Positions 8,084 to 15,709 of a stretch of 64,000 nucleotides of DNA are shown one piece after another (position 1 is the first letter of the stretch; every line of letters begins with the position of its first letter). This DNA is from Fimbriimonas ginsengisoli Gsoil 348. GTDB taxonomy: Bacteria; Armatimonadota; Fimbriimonadia; Fimbriimonadales; Fimbriimonadaceae. The DNA is taken from the NCBI RefSeq assembly GCF_000724625.1, contig NZ_CP007139.1, positions 5,146,001 through 5,210,000 on the forward strand, read 5' to 3'. Below the pieces are notes generated by a model. The model made no database searches. It saw nothing but the letters and a program-made list of their open reading frames with translations, and was not told the DNA's origin. The translations under genes were made by a program, and so were the position numbers.

Positions 8084-9616
8084 ATGGCCAGTATCAGACC
8101 CGAAGAGATCACCGACATCCTCCGAAAAGAGCTCGAGAGGTTCGACCCCGCGGCTACTCGTGAGCACGTCGGAACCGTCCTGCAAGTGGGAGACGGCATT
8201 GCCCGCGTCCACGGACTGCCGGACTGCCAGATGGGAGAGTTGCTCGAGTTCCCCAACAACGTGATGGGACTCGCACTCAACCTTGAAGAGGACTCGGTTG
8301 GCGCCGTTATCATCGGCGACGACAAGAAGATCAAGGAAGGCCACACCGTCCGAGAGACCGGCCGGATTATGGAAATCCCGGTCGGCATGGGCGTCCTTGG
8401 CCGCGTCGTCAACTCGCTCGGCGAGCCGATCGACAACAAGGGCACCATCGTTGGAACGTCGTTCGGCCGCTTGGAGCTGATCGCTCCCGGCGTCGTGGAC
8501 CGCCAACCGGTTACCCAGCCGCTCCAGACCGGTATCAAAGCGATCGATGCGATGATCCCGATCGGCCGCGGCCAGCGCGAGCTCGTCATCGGCGACCGCC
8601 AGACCGGTAAGACCTCGGTCTGTATCGACACGATCATCAACCAGAAGTCGACCCACCTCCCTGGTTCGAGCAGCGAGCCGGTGTTCTGCATCTACGTCGC
8701 GATCGGCCAGAAGATGGCGAACGTGGCGCGTATCGTGCAGACGCTTACCGAAGCCGGCGCGATGGAATACACGACCATCGTGGCGGCATCGGCCTCCGAC
8801 TCGAACGCGATGCAATATCTCGCGCCGTTCGCAGGAGCCGCCATCGGCGAGTTCTTCCGCGACAACGGACAGCACGCGCTGGTTATCTACGACGACCTTT
8901 CGAAGCACGCCCAGGCGTACCGCGCCGTTTCGCTCCTGCTCCGCCGCCCGCCAGGCCGCGAAGCTTATCCGGGAGACGTTTTCTACCTCCACAGCCGCCT
9001 TCTGGAGCGCGCTGCGAAGCTCTCCGACGAGAAGGGGGGCGGGTCGTTGACGGCGCTTCCGATCATCGAGACGCAGTCGGGCGACGTTTCGGCGTACATT
9101 CCGACGAACGTTATCTCGATCACGGACGGCCAGATCTACCTCGAGCCCGACCTGTTCTTCGCCGGCGTCCGCCCCGCGATCAACGTCGGTATCTCGGTGA
9201 GCCGCGTCGGTGGAAACGCCCAGATCAAGGCGATGAAATCGGTTGCCGGAAAGCTGAAGCTCGAGATGGCGCAGTACCGCGACGTGGCCGCGTTCAGCCA
9301 GTTTGCCTCCGACCTCGACCGAGCCACGCAGATGCAGCTCATTCGCGGACAGCGTCTGACCGAGCTGCTGAAGCAGGACCTTGCCACGCCGTACGACGTC
9401 GTGGACCAGGTTATCGCGATCTACTCCGGTGGTACCGGCGTTCTCGATAATCTCCAGAACGACCAGGTCAAGTCGTTCGAAGCGGGTCTTCTGAAGTTCG
9501 TCCACGAAAAGTATCCGGACGTGGTGGAGTCGATCCGCACAACCCGGGCCCTTGGCAAGGACGTCGAAGAGACGCTGAAGAAGGCAGTCCAAGAGTTCGC
9601 GGCGACGTTCAAATAA
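8084..9616 (+). CDS. atpA: ATP synthase F1 subunit alpha
   Basis: 510-residue non-catalytic nucleotide-binding subunit. Visible features: N-terminal beta-barrel ([22 protein letters not shown]), P-loop GDRQTGKT at 170-177, [14 protein letters not shown]-type region, [43 protein letters not shown] and the arginine finger region [14 protein letters not shown]. Ordinary length. Followed by a 107-bp repeat-rich gap before atpG, the largest gap between two genes of the operon. A long antisense ORF across it is only a codon-bias shadow. Confidence 0.98.
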   Translation: MASIRPEEITDILRKELERFDPAATREHVGTVLQVGDGIARVHGLPDCQMGELLEFPNNVMGLALNLEEDSVGAVIIGDDKKIKEGHTVRETGRIMEIPVGMGVLGRVVNSLGEPIDNKGTIVGTSFGRLELIAPGVVDRQPVTQPLQTGIKAIDAMIPIGRGQRELVIGDRQTGKTSVCIDTIINQKSTHLPGSSSEPVFCIYVAIGQKMANVARIVQTLTEAGAMEYTTIVAASASDSNAMQYLAPFAGAAIGEFFRDNGQHALVIYDDLSKHAQAYRAVSLLLRRPPGREAYPGDVFYLHSRLLERAAKLSDEKGGGSLTALPIIETQSGDVSAYIPTNVISITDGQIYLEPDLFFAGVRPAINVGISVSRVGGNAQIKAMKSVAGKLKLEMAQYRDVAAFSQFASDLDRATQMQLIRGQRLTELLKQDLATPYDVVDQVIAIYSGGTGVLDNLQNDQVKSFEAGLLKFVHEKYPDVVESIRTTRALGKDVEETLKKAVQEFAATFK

Positions 9617-9716
9617 TTGCTGGATTGCTGGATTGATTGATCGCTTGATCGGGCATCAAAGATAATCCAGCAATCGAGCAATCGAGCAATCGAGCAATCG
9701 AGCAATCAAGCAATTT
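9616..9716. repeat. Inverted repeat plus tandem octamers between atpA and atpG
   Basis: A left arm at 9616-9634 (ATTGCTGGATTGCTGGATT) pairs with 9664-9682 with a single mismatch, leaving a 29-nt loop that itself contains ATTGATTGATCGCTTGATC. From 9669 to 9716 the octamer AGCAATCG repeats about six times (units at 9669, 9677, 9685, 9693, 9701 and 9709, the last two degenerate). The mRNA here would fold strongly inside the atp operon, but there is no terminator-type structure. Confidence 0.9.
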
Positions 9717-9723
9717 TTAAAGA

Positions 9724-10584
9724 ATGGCAACCCTAAAGGAAATCCGAGCCCGCATTAAGGCGGCCAAGAACATCCAGCAGATCACGAAGGCGATGAAGCT
9801 GGTAGCGGCGGCGCGCCTCAAGAAGGCGACCGACCGCGTGCTTGAGGCCCGGCCGTACGCGGACAAGCTCCGCGAGGTTATGCGCTCCCTTTCCTCGGCG
9901 GGCGACCTGCCTCAGCACCCGCTCATGACGAAGCGGCCGGTGCAGAAGGCTGTTCTCATTCTTTTGACTTCGGACCGGGGTCTGGCGGGCGGTTTCAACA
10001 CCTCGCTCACCCGGAAAGCGTCGGAGTTCATCCGGGATGCCGGGTTCGATGTGTCGCTGCTGACGGTCGGTAAGAAGGGGACCCTGTTCTTCGGGCGGCG
10101 TGGCTACAAGATTTTGCACACCGTCACGGTGCCCAGCAGCGGGGCTCGGCTGGAAGACGCGATCGAGGTGACCAAGAAGGCGCGCGAGCTATTCGAGTCG
10201 GGCGAAGCGGATGCGATCTACGTCTGCTACTCGAAGTTCTACTCGGCGATCCGGCAGGTCCCGCAGATCGTGCAGCTCCTCCCGATCGAGGCGCCGGCGT
10301 CCGAAGGGGACGCTTCCGGCGGCCTCGCCTACCAGTTCGAGCCGGATCCGGCGACTTTGCTGAATACCCTGCTTCCCCGCTACTTCCAAACCCTGGTTTG
10401 GCAGTCGATGCTGGAGTCGACCGCTTCCGAATTCGGCGCCCGAATGACGGCGATGACGTCGGCGACCGACAACGCGGGCAAGATGATCCAGAACCTAACG
10501 CTCAAGGCGAACCGAGAGCGCCAGGCTGCGATTACCAAGGAAATCTTGGAAGTCGTCGGCGGCGCCGAGGCCCTGAACGGCTAG
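9724..10584 (+). CDS. atpG: ATP synthase F1 subunit gamma
   Basis: Central rotor shaft, 286 residues. Both conserved terminal helices are visible: N-terminal TLKEIRARIKAAKNIQQITK followed by AMKLVAAARLKKA, and C-terminal MTSATDNAGKMIQNLTLKAN followed by RERQAAITKEILEVVGGAEAL. The Rossmann-like middle begins VLILLTSDRGLAGGFNT. Last gene of this atp operon: atpD and atpC do not follow as usual but lie 10 kb away on the other strand, and a long intrinsic terminator comes 27 bp after the stop. Confidence 0.96.
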   Translation: MATLKEIRARIKAAKNIQQITKAMKLVAAARLKKATDRVLEARPYADKLREVMRSLSSAGDLPQHPLMTKRPVQKAVLILLTSDRGLAGGFNTSLTRKASEFIRDAGFDVSLLTVGKKGTLFFGRRGYKILHTVTVPSSGARLEDAIEVTKKARELFESGEADAIYVCYSKFYSAIRQVPQIVQLLPIEAPASEGDASGGLAYQFEPDPATLLNTLLPRYFQTLVWQSMLESTASEFGARMTAMTSATDNAGKMIQNLTLKANRERQAAITKEILEVVGGAEALNG

Positions 10585-10611
10585 GGAGCGGTCGCGAACA
10601 ATAACGATTCG

Positions 10612-10661
10612 AACAGCAGAGACGCTCGGCGAAGAAAGCGCCGAGCGTCTCTGCTGTTTTT
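10612..10661 (+). terminator. Intrinsic terminator of the atpZ-atpG operon
   Basis: A perfect 20-bp stem: AACAGCAGAGACGCTCGGCG (10612-10631), loop AAGAAAG, then the complementary arm 10639-10658, ending in TTTTT (10657-10661). One of the strongest intrinsic terminators in the window. Confidence 0.93.
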
Positions 10662-10662
10662 C

Positions 10663-11103
10663 TTGCTGATCGCCTCCCCGGTCGTCTTTCTGGCGAGGAT
10701 CGTTTCGGACTCCCGCCGGATAGATCGCTTTCGATTCTTAAACGGGCAAGGCCTGATCGGGTCGGGGGTCGGTAACGGATCTGCTGGGCTGATGGAGTAC
10801 CGGATCTACAGTTGGCGCCAGGACGCTCAATGGGTGCAGCGAGACGCCGCCGCTGAATTGGCGGCATTGGGATACCACCTGAGGTATCAGAAGGACGGAA
10901 CCAGCATTTGGAAATTCGGCGATCGAGAGGTCGGCATCAAACCTGGTCATAGCAAAAGCAAGCGGGAGGCGCTCCTACGAAAGCGTCAAAAAGAGCCCGG
11001 ATGGGTTACCGTCATCACCGGAAATGAGGCGCCCGATACATGGATCACGCACATTCGATACGCCGTGGAACCCTCGGAAACGGCTGGAGCAGGCGAGTTT
11101 TAG
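10663..11103 (+). CDS. Hypothetical small protein, start uncertain
   Basis: Not recognised. The frame is open from the codon after the atpG stop to 11103 but offers only TTG 10663 and then ATG 10792 as usual starts. From TTG the protein would be 146 residues with a short hydrophobic N-terminus (LIASPVVFLARIV); in frame just upstream, the terminator region would encode RRRKRRASLLFFLL, a signal-anchor-like stretch without a start codon. From the ATG it is 103 residues, soluble and basic (KPGHSKSKREALLRKRQKE). The stop lies 2 bp from the convergent downstream gene. Codon use looks coding after 10792; expression is unproven. Confidence 0.45.
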   Translation: MLIASPVVFLARIVSDSRRIDRFRFLNGQGLIGSGVGNGSAGLMEYRIYSWRQDAQWVQRDAAAELAALGYHLRYQKDGTSIWKFGDREVGIKPGHSKSKREALLRKRQKEPGWVTVITGNEAPDTWITHIRYAVEPSETAGAGEF

Positions 11104-11105
11104 GC

Positions 11106-11717
11106 CTACATCTTGGCTTTCGGTCTTTGACTCAGAGTCTCGTCGCTGTCTTTGTAGACGTGGGGAGACATGCCGAGCGTTGTTAGATAGGTTCGGAATG
11201 CGGGCATCTCTTGGTCGAGGATGTCGACCTTTCGTTCGTCGCCGGAGAGGGTTACCACGATGGAGGTGTTGCCTCGGACGGCGATGGCCGAGACGACGCA
11301 TTTGTCGGGGCTCCAACGGCGGACGAGGCGGAACGTGGTTCCGTTTGTGCCGTTCACAGTATCCAGCATCTCACCCTTCCACGACTTCAGATTGGCGGCA
11401 GTGATGTCCAGCATCCATTGCGCCAAACCGTCCCGATCAAGATCGGGAGTCGGGTTGTAGTCCGCGACGACGTCGTTCATCGCGCCCCGCATTAAGAGGT
11501 CTGAGTGAAGACTTCGGAACAGAAAGATTGCCTGAGGGCTGTGCGGAATCTCCTTCCAACCGGAGGGCAGGGCGTACACCAGCGAATAGTTCGCGTAAGT
11601 GTCCGGCGATGCCGCCGCGTTCGCCCTTCGAAACCACGCGAAGGCCGCGATGAAGATGAGTCCGATCGCCAGCATCGGCGTGGTCCGGGACATGCTCTTT
11701 CGAATCGCCGTGTCCAT
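11106..11717 (-). CDS. Hypothetical membrane-anchored or exported protein
   Basis: 203 residues with an N-terminal signal-anchor (TPMLAIGLIFIAAFAWFRRANA, about 13-34) and a soluble remainder starting SLVYALPSGWKEIPHSPQAIFLF, which resembles the opening of lipid-binding or PsbP-like exported domains. No catalytic motif recognised. A later in-frame ATG (MSRTTPM, start 11696) is possible. A -10-like TAAGAT lies 5 nt before the first ATG, so the mRNA may be leaderless. Converges with the preceding gene with only 2 bp between stops. Confidence 0.7.
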   Translation of the reverse strand: MDTAIRKSMSRTTPMLAIGLIFIAAFAWFRRANAAASPDTYANYSLVYALPSGWKEIPHSPQAIFLFRSLHSDLLMRGAMNDVVADYNPTPDLDRDGLAQWMLDITAANLKSWKGEMLDTVNGTNGTTFRLVRRWSPDKCVVSAIAVRGNTSIVVTLSGDERKVDILDQEMPAFRTYLTTLGMSPHVYKDSDETLSQRPKAKM

Positions 11718-11826
11718 AACTTATCTTAGAGGGTGCGGAAGGAAACTGCAACCATAAGTCGGTAGCATTTTCGCCTCCGAGTCTGAACTTCTTTGGCGGA
11801 GGGAGGCATTCAATAGTTCCTTTGGA

Positions 11827-12378
11827 CTAAGCGCCCGAGCTTCGGTCCAATAGCCGGTCGAGCTCTTCGTCGCTTGCCTGAGCGTAGTCGTCGAAAATCC
11901 TTTGCCGCTCTTCCCTCTGCTTGAACCTAAGCTCGCGGCGAAGCTTTCCTTCGAGGAAGCGGATCTTATCTTCGCGGGTTTCGAAGATAAGCTTGGGGAC
12001 CGGGGTCGGCTTGTTGTCGCGAATCGCCACCATCGTCACCCGAGCGGTGTTCGTGTGCCGCCGGATGTTCTGCAGGATATTCTCCGCGTAAACCTCGATC
12101 GTCACCTCGACGCTGGTACGCCCCGCGTAGGAAACGTGGCCGACAAAGGTGACGAGCTCGCCCACCTCGATCGGTTCGAGAAAATCGACCCGATCGAAGC
12201 TAGCGGTGACGCAGATCGTGCCCGCAAAGCGGGAGGCGGTTGCGTAACCGCACAGGTCGATCTTGGAGAGGATTGTCCCTCCGAAAACCTTCCCAAGGAA
12301 GTTCGCATCGTTCGGCTCCATCACCAAAGCCATTTCGACGCGAGTCTCCGAAACCCGCTTTGCCGTAAGTTCGCTCAC
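11827..12378 (-). CDS. Acyl-CoA thioesterase (hotdog fold, YciA/BACH-like)
   Basis: Hydrolyses acyl-CoA to free acid and CoA. About 183 residues from the GTG at 12378. Family features: RVSETRVEMALVMEPNDANF, LGKVFGGTILSKIDLCGYATASR with the catalytic Asn/Asp region, and the second strand pair FDRVDFLEPIEVGELVTFVG. A C-terminal charged helix (RFLEGKLRRELRFKQREERQ) extends beyond the hotdog core. The frame stays open upstream to 12555, but that extension reads through a dispersed repeat (PPPTPSSSHKHRRGGG) and is not protein-like, so the GTG just before VSELTAKRVSETR is preferred. Confidence 0.85.
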   Translation of the reverse strand: MSELTAKRVSETRVEMALVMEPNDANFLGKVFGGTILSKIDLCGYATASRFAGTICVTASFDRVDFLEPIEVGELVTFVGHVSYAGRTSVEVTIEVYAENILQNIRRHTNTARVTMVAIRDNKPTPVPKLIFETREDKIRFLEGKLRRELRFKQREERQRIFDDYAQASDEELDRLLDRSSGA

Positions 12379-12394
12379 GGGTTCATTGTGAACA

Positions 12395-12459
12395 CTCCGG
12401 AAGCCCCCTCCTCGTCGATGTTTGTGCGATGAGGAGGGGGTTGGGGGTGGAGAATTCCG
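12395..12459 (-). repeat. Dispersed palindromic element, family B, copy 2
   Basis: Reverse complement of this stretch matches 4764-4823 almost base for base, including CACCCCCAACCCCCTCCTC, the loop CATCGCACAAACATCGAC and the closing GAGGAGGGGGCTTCCGG. It lies 17 bp upstream of the thioesterase start, where a promoter would be expected, so it may have displaced or reshaped that promoter. Confidence 0.88.
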
Positions 12460-12582
12460 GGCTTGATGTTTGATGAGTGATGGCTTGAAGAGCCCCAGCC
12501 TCTTGGCCATCAAGAACAATTTTAGTTCACCCCATAACCCAGGGATGATGGTCATTCACAAATTAGGTTTATGTTTATCTTG

Positions 12583-12626
12583 CCCGTAGCCCGGGGATTT
12601 ATCCCCGGAGGAGCCTTGAACCGCAG
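12583..12626 (-). repeat. Dispersed repeat, family D, copy 1
   Basis: Contains the palindrome CCGGGGATTTATCCCCGG (12591-12608). Its reverse complement (GCTGCGGTTCAAGG...ATAAATCCCCGGGCTACGGG) matches 59081-59125 with only a few differences. Confidence 0.75.
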
Positions 12627-12701
12627 CTACGGACCATCGCAAAAACCCTGGTGCGTGTTCTGGTTGCCCACGATTGTTGGCGGAAGGGACGGCGAAGAAT
12701 G

Positions 12702-12790
12702 AGGTCGCCACCTTCAGGGCTCGGAGGTATGGGTGCTCTCATGACCAGGGCTTCGCCCTTCGCTTTAGAAGGTCGCGCTTTCAGCGCTGA
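12702..12790 (-). repeat. Dispersed repeat, family C, copy 1
   Basis: Read on the minus strand: TCAGCGCTGAAAGCGCGACC, then AAAGCGAAGGGCGAAGCCCTGG, a variable middle, then GAGCCCTGAAGGTGGCGACC. The same ordered blocks occur at 35931-36014 and, more diverged, at 17103-17182 and 17255-17354. The 12460-13003 gap has no gene: a 107-codon minus-strand frame across it is mostly this repeat translated. Confidence 0.8.
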
Positions 12791-13003
12791 TGCCGGATTT
12801 TGGCGACTACATCGGGTTCTAGAGGATTGACATGGCCTGTTTAAGTGCGGACTACGGGCCATATCAGACAAGGGGAATCTAGCCCGTTCGTCTCCGACCA
12901 TCAGATCGGCCCTCGTGAGCACTAGTCCGGGGCCCGCCCCGCGAACGCGAGGTTCTCGCCCTGAATTCGAGCCCGGACTAACCAGCAGACCGCTAACCGC
13001 CCA

Positions 13004-13705
13004 TCAACCCTGGAACATCGAATCCGACAAGCCGGTGTTGGTCTTGATGGAATCGTAAGTGGTGATTCCAGCGACTCGGTTGTCGACGTTTTTCACCGTC
13101 ATCCGAGTGGGCATCCAGACGCCGCCCTCGTTCTTCGGGTTTTCGTAGATGAAGGTGGCGAGTTGCCGGCCGCTCTGGTTGTACCATTCGCGCTTCGTCA
13201 CGTACTTCTTCTGCGGGTCGATCCAAATACGATGGCGGCTCGTGTCGTCAAGTCGCTCCGGATAGGTCAGATCGAATACGACATCTCCCGTAGCCCGGTC
13301 GTTGCGGACGAATCTGGCTTGGAACAACCCCTCAAACAGCGACGGGGTCAACAGACCGAAATCGAGCGGCGTCTGCCGCCGGCCCGGTTTGCCGGTCAGA
13401 TCGAGGCGCTGGTGGAAGCTGCGCATCTTGATCGTTTGGATCGGCCCGTTGAGGACGTAGACGACGGTCGTATCCTCGACGCTCGCTTCCAGGCGGACCT
13501 TGAACGGCTCCTTGAAGTAAATCGTGGTGGTGTCGAATCGGTAGGAGTTACCGAACGAGTCATTGATCTTCCGAAGCTCGCGCTGGTCGGCCTTTACCTT
13601 GCGGGCCACGAACGTAGCGTCCTTAAGGTCGGGCTGAACGAACGACTGAATGTTTTGGGCGCCCTGCGTGAGTGCAAGAACCGCCACCGCGGTGGTGATG
13701 ATCAT
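13004..13705 (-). CDS. LolA-like / outer-membrane lipoprotein-sorting family protein
   Basis: 233 residues, exported: N-terminal signal MIITTAVAVLALTQGAQNIQS. The mature part has the beta-rich pattern of LolA/RseB-type lipid carriers, with repeated strand segments such as IYFKEPFKVRLEASVEDTTVVYVLNGP, the characteristic DPQKKYVTKREWYNQSGRQLATFIYENP and a final MPTRMTVKNVDNRVAGITTYDSIKTNTGLSDSMF. Role is probably binding or moving a lipid or lipoprotein in the periplasm; the substrate cannot be read. No chaperone or transporter gene is adjacent. Family call is from fold-level resemblance, moderately sure. Confidence 0.65.
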   Translation of the reverse strand: MIITTAVAVLALTQGAQNIQSFVQPDLKDATFVARKVKADQRELRKINDSFGNSYRFDTTTIYFKEPFKVRLEASVEDTTVVYVLNGPIQTIKMRSFHQRLDLTGKPGRRQTPLDFGLLTPSLFEGLFQARFVRNDRATGDVVFDLTYPERLDDTSRHRIWIDPQKKYVTKREWYNQSGRQLATFIYENPKNEGGVWMPTRMTVKNVDNRVAGITTYDSIKTNTGLSDSMFQG

Positions 13706-13711
13706 GGGTTG

Positions 13712-13717
13712 AGTTTA
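13712..13717 (-). promoter_or_regulatory. -10-like box of a predicted leaderless promoter (LolA-like gene)
   Basis: On the minus strand TAAACT ends 6 nt before the ATG at 13705, the same spacing as before rarA, metH and others. Confidence 0.5.
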
Positions 13718-13800
13718 TCCTTCGCGCTTCCCGAACCATTCGAAACCGAGCGACGCCATTGATCCGGCAAGGTGAAAGGTTGGATACACTGTAACTTATC

Positions 13801-14844
13801 GTGACGTCCGATCCGGTGGCGCGTTACCTTTCGCTCAGGGGCTCGAAGACCCTTGTCGCATCGCGCTTGCGCCCCATGACGGCGGGCGAAATCATCGATG
13901 CGTCGCTGAGGCTCTATCAGCAGCTCGGACTTTCCTTTCTACGCCTAACCGTAGTCCCCGCGCTCCTTTGTCTCTCGGCCGTCGCCTTCGTGATGGTCTA
14001 CGTGTTGCCGGGGCTACTCTACAGCCAGGACAATGGCGAGTTTTCCCGCCACATCGCCGATGTAGCGCTCGCCATTCTCATGGCGGTTTTCTTTGGCGGC
14101 CCGCTCTTCATGACCGGTCTTTCCTACACCACGGCGCTGGTGGTGAGCCTGGTGTCCGACTACATGGTGGGGAATGCGGTGGACCCCGGCGCGGCCCAAG
14201 AAGTGGCGCGGCGGGCTCAGCCCCGGCTCCTTCTCGTTACTTTCCGCGAGCTCCTCCTCTCGCTTTCCGGAATCCTCGTCGCGGGCGCCGTCACCTTGTT
14301 GGGAGAGTGGCTGACGAAAATGACCCCGGAGACGAGCGCCACCGGCGGGATCGTTGTGCTTCTCGGCCTGTTCGGGGTGTTCGGCGGGTTCATGATCTGC
14401 CTCTCGGTGCTTGCGAGCGACGCATTGGTCGCGCCGGTGACCGTGTTGGAGGACCTCGGCCCCAAGATGGCGGGCAAGCGGGCGCGCGCCCTGATGAAGA
14501 AGGTGCCGTTCCATGGCCCCGGGACTGCGGCGGTATGGAGCGTTTACATCTTAATCGGCTTCATGGTCGTGGTCTTATGGGGCGGGATCGAGATTTGCTT
14601 TTCCGTGCTGGAGGTTCCGGGACATTTCCACGGCCTGACGTCGGGACTTCCGCTTCAACCGATATTCCAGAAGGCGCTGGAACTGCTGCCCGCCTTTATC
14701 GCCATTTGGACCGTCATTCCCGTGTGGGCGACGACGGTGACGATGCTTTACTACGACCGCCGAATTCGGCTGGAGGGGTTCGACATTGAGATCTTGGGGC
14801 GTGACCTTGCGCGGAGCTCTCGTACGAGCCGTTTTGAGCTGTAG
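13801..14844 (+). CDS. Polytopic membrane protein, GPDP-membrane-domain-like
   Basis: 347 residues starting at GTG 13801. After a cytoplasmic start (RPMTAGEIIDASLRLYQQ, a motif seen in proteins related to the glycerophosphodiester phosphodiesterase membrane domain) there are six or so hydrophobic segments, at about 42-65, 80-105, 150-170, 180-210, 255-280 and 295-320. No catalytic residues seen. It is the first gene of a three-gene operon with the DUF4129-like and DUF4350-like genes, the next gene starting inside its 3' end. -10-like TACACT at 13785-13790 precedes it. Confidence 0.75.
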   Translation: MTSDPVARYLSLRGSKTLVASRLRPMTAGEIIDASLRLYQQLGLSFLRLTVVPALLCLSAVAFVMVYVLPGLLYSQDNGEFSRHIADVALAILMAVFFGGPLFMTGLSYTTALVVSLVSDYMVGNAVDPGAAQEVARRAQPRLLLVTFRELLLSLSGILVAGAVTLLGEWLTKMTPETSATGGIVVLLGLFGVFGGFMICLSVLASDALVAPVTVLEDLGPKMAGKRARALMKKVPFHGPGTAAVWSVYILIGFMVVVLWGGIEICFSVLEVPGHFHGLTSGLPLQPIFQKALELLPAFIAIWTVIPVWATTVTMLYYDRRIRLEGFDIEILGRDLARSSRTSRFEL

Positions 14845-15709
14845 CCTCACGCTCGTCGTGAGCTTCGCGTGGTCGAGCGATTTCGCATCGCTGGCCAAGC
14901 GCGTCCACGCGGCGCCGACCGATGAGGCGGCGATCGGCATCGTCCGATCGGATCCGGACGCCTTGAACGATCCGGATATCAGCTCGGAGCTGAACGAGTC
15001 TGGCTCGAGCGACAAGGAAACGAGGGCGACCCTTCAGTCGATGCTAGAGCTCCGATCGATGAATGAAGGGGCGGTGAGCAAGGCGGACCCATCCGGGGTG
15101 GTCAAACAGATCAAGAACTCCCCCTTTTACTCCGATGCGGGAGTGGCGGAAGGCTCGAACTGGCTCGGCGCGGCCCTGGAGAGGCTGAAGAACCTGCGGT
15201 TCAACATGCGCCCGCCGAACGTCGACGCTCCCAACGTCAATCTCAGTTGGATCACGTATGTGATGTGGGGCGCCCTCGCCGCCGCGGTCGGCTTTTTAAT
15301 CTTCCTCGGCGTCAAGCATTTCTCGTGGAAGGGTCAGCTCGCTCGGAAGGCCAAGGCGGTCTTGGAAGACGACGAGCCGGAGCGAACACTCGACGAGTGG
15401 CTGAAGGCGGCCGACGAGTTTGCCGCCCAAGGGGCTTACCGCGAGGCGGTGCGCGCTCTGTACCTTGCATGTCTGCTCCGCTTCGACGAGCACCGGGTCG
15501 CGAGGTTTGACCGGCATGAGACGAATTGGGAGCATCTTTCGCGCATCCACGCGAGCTCGCGCCGTCCGGCGGGGCTGGATTTTGGACCGCCGACAAAAGC
15601 GTTCGACCGGATCTGGTACGGCAAACGAACCGAGGGGATGCCGGACGTCGATCTCTTCCGAAATTGGTATCTGGGCCTCTCGAAGACGCTCAAGGAAGGA
15701 TCCGCGTGA
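14786..15709 (+). CDS. DUF4129-type membrane protein
   Basis: 307 residues: signal or anchor helix at about 9-30, a long extracytoplasmic segment, a second membrane helix at about 155-176 (WITYVMWGALAAAVGFLIFLGV) and a cytoplasmic C-terminal DUF4129-like domain (EWLKAADEFAAQGAYREAVRALYLACLLRFDE...NWEHL, then DRIWYGKR). Such proteins usually sit with MoxR-type ATPases and DUF58 proteins; neither is present here. Overlaps the previous gene by 59 bp (44 bp if GTG 14801 is used) and is coupled by GTGA to the next. Function unknown; possibly a transglutaminase-system or cell-envelope accessory. Confidence 0.75.
   Translation: MRSWGVTLRGALVRAVLSCSLTLVVSFAWSSDFASLAKRVHAAPTDEAAIGIVRSDPDALNDPDISSELNESGSSDKETRATLQSMLELRSMNEGAVSKADPSGVVKQIKNSPFYSDAGVAEGSNWLGAALERLKNLRFNMRPPNVDAPNVNLSWITYVMWGALAAAVGFLIFLGVKHFSWKGQLARKAKAVLEDDEPERTLDEWLKAADEFAAQGAYREAVRALYLACLLRFDEHRVARFDRHETNWEHLSRIHASSRRPAGLDFGPPTKAFDRIWYGKRTEGMPDVDLFRNWYLGLSKTLKEGSA

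Noticed and set aside
8081-9592. 503-codon minus-strand ORF opposite atpA
   Set aside because: Antisense shadow of codon bias in a certain gene; the translation is Arg/Asp/His-rich and without any motif.
9669-9716. Possible CRISPR array (also considered at 17177-17233)
   Set aside because: Units are directly abutting with no spacers and no cas genes are present.
12379-12555. N-terminal extension of the thioesterase
   Set aside because: It is a translated family B repeat plus unrelated sequence; the family normally begins close to the GTG at 12378.
12599-12922. 107-codon minus-strand ORF in a repeat-rich gap
   Set aside because: Most of its length is family C repeat sequence; the translation is not protein-like.
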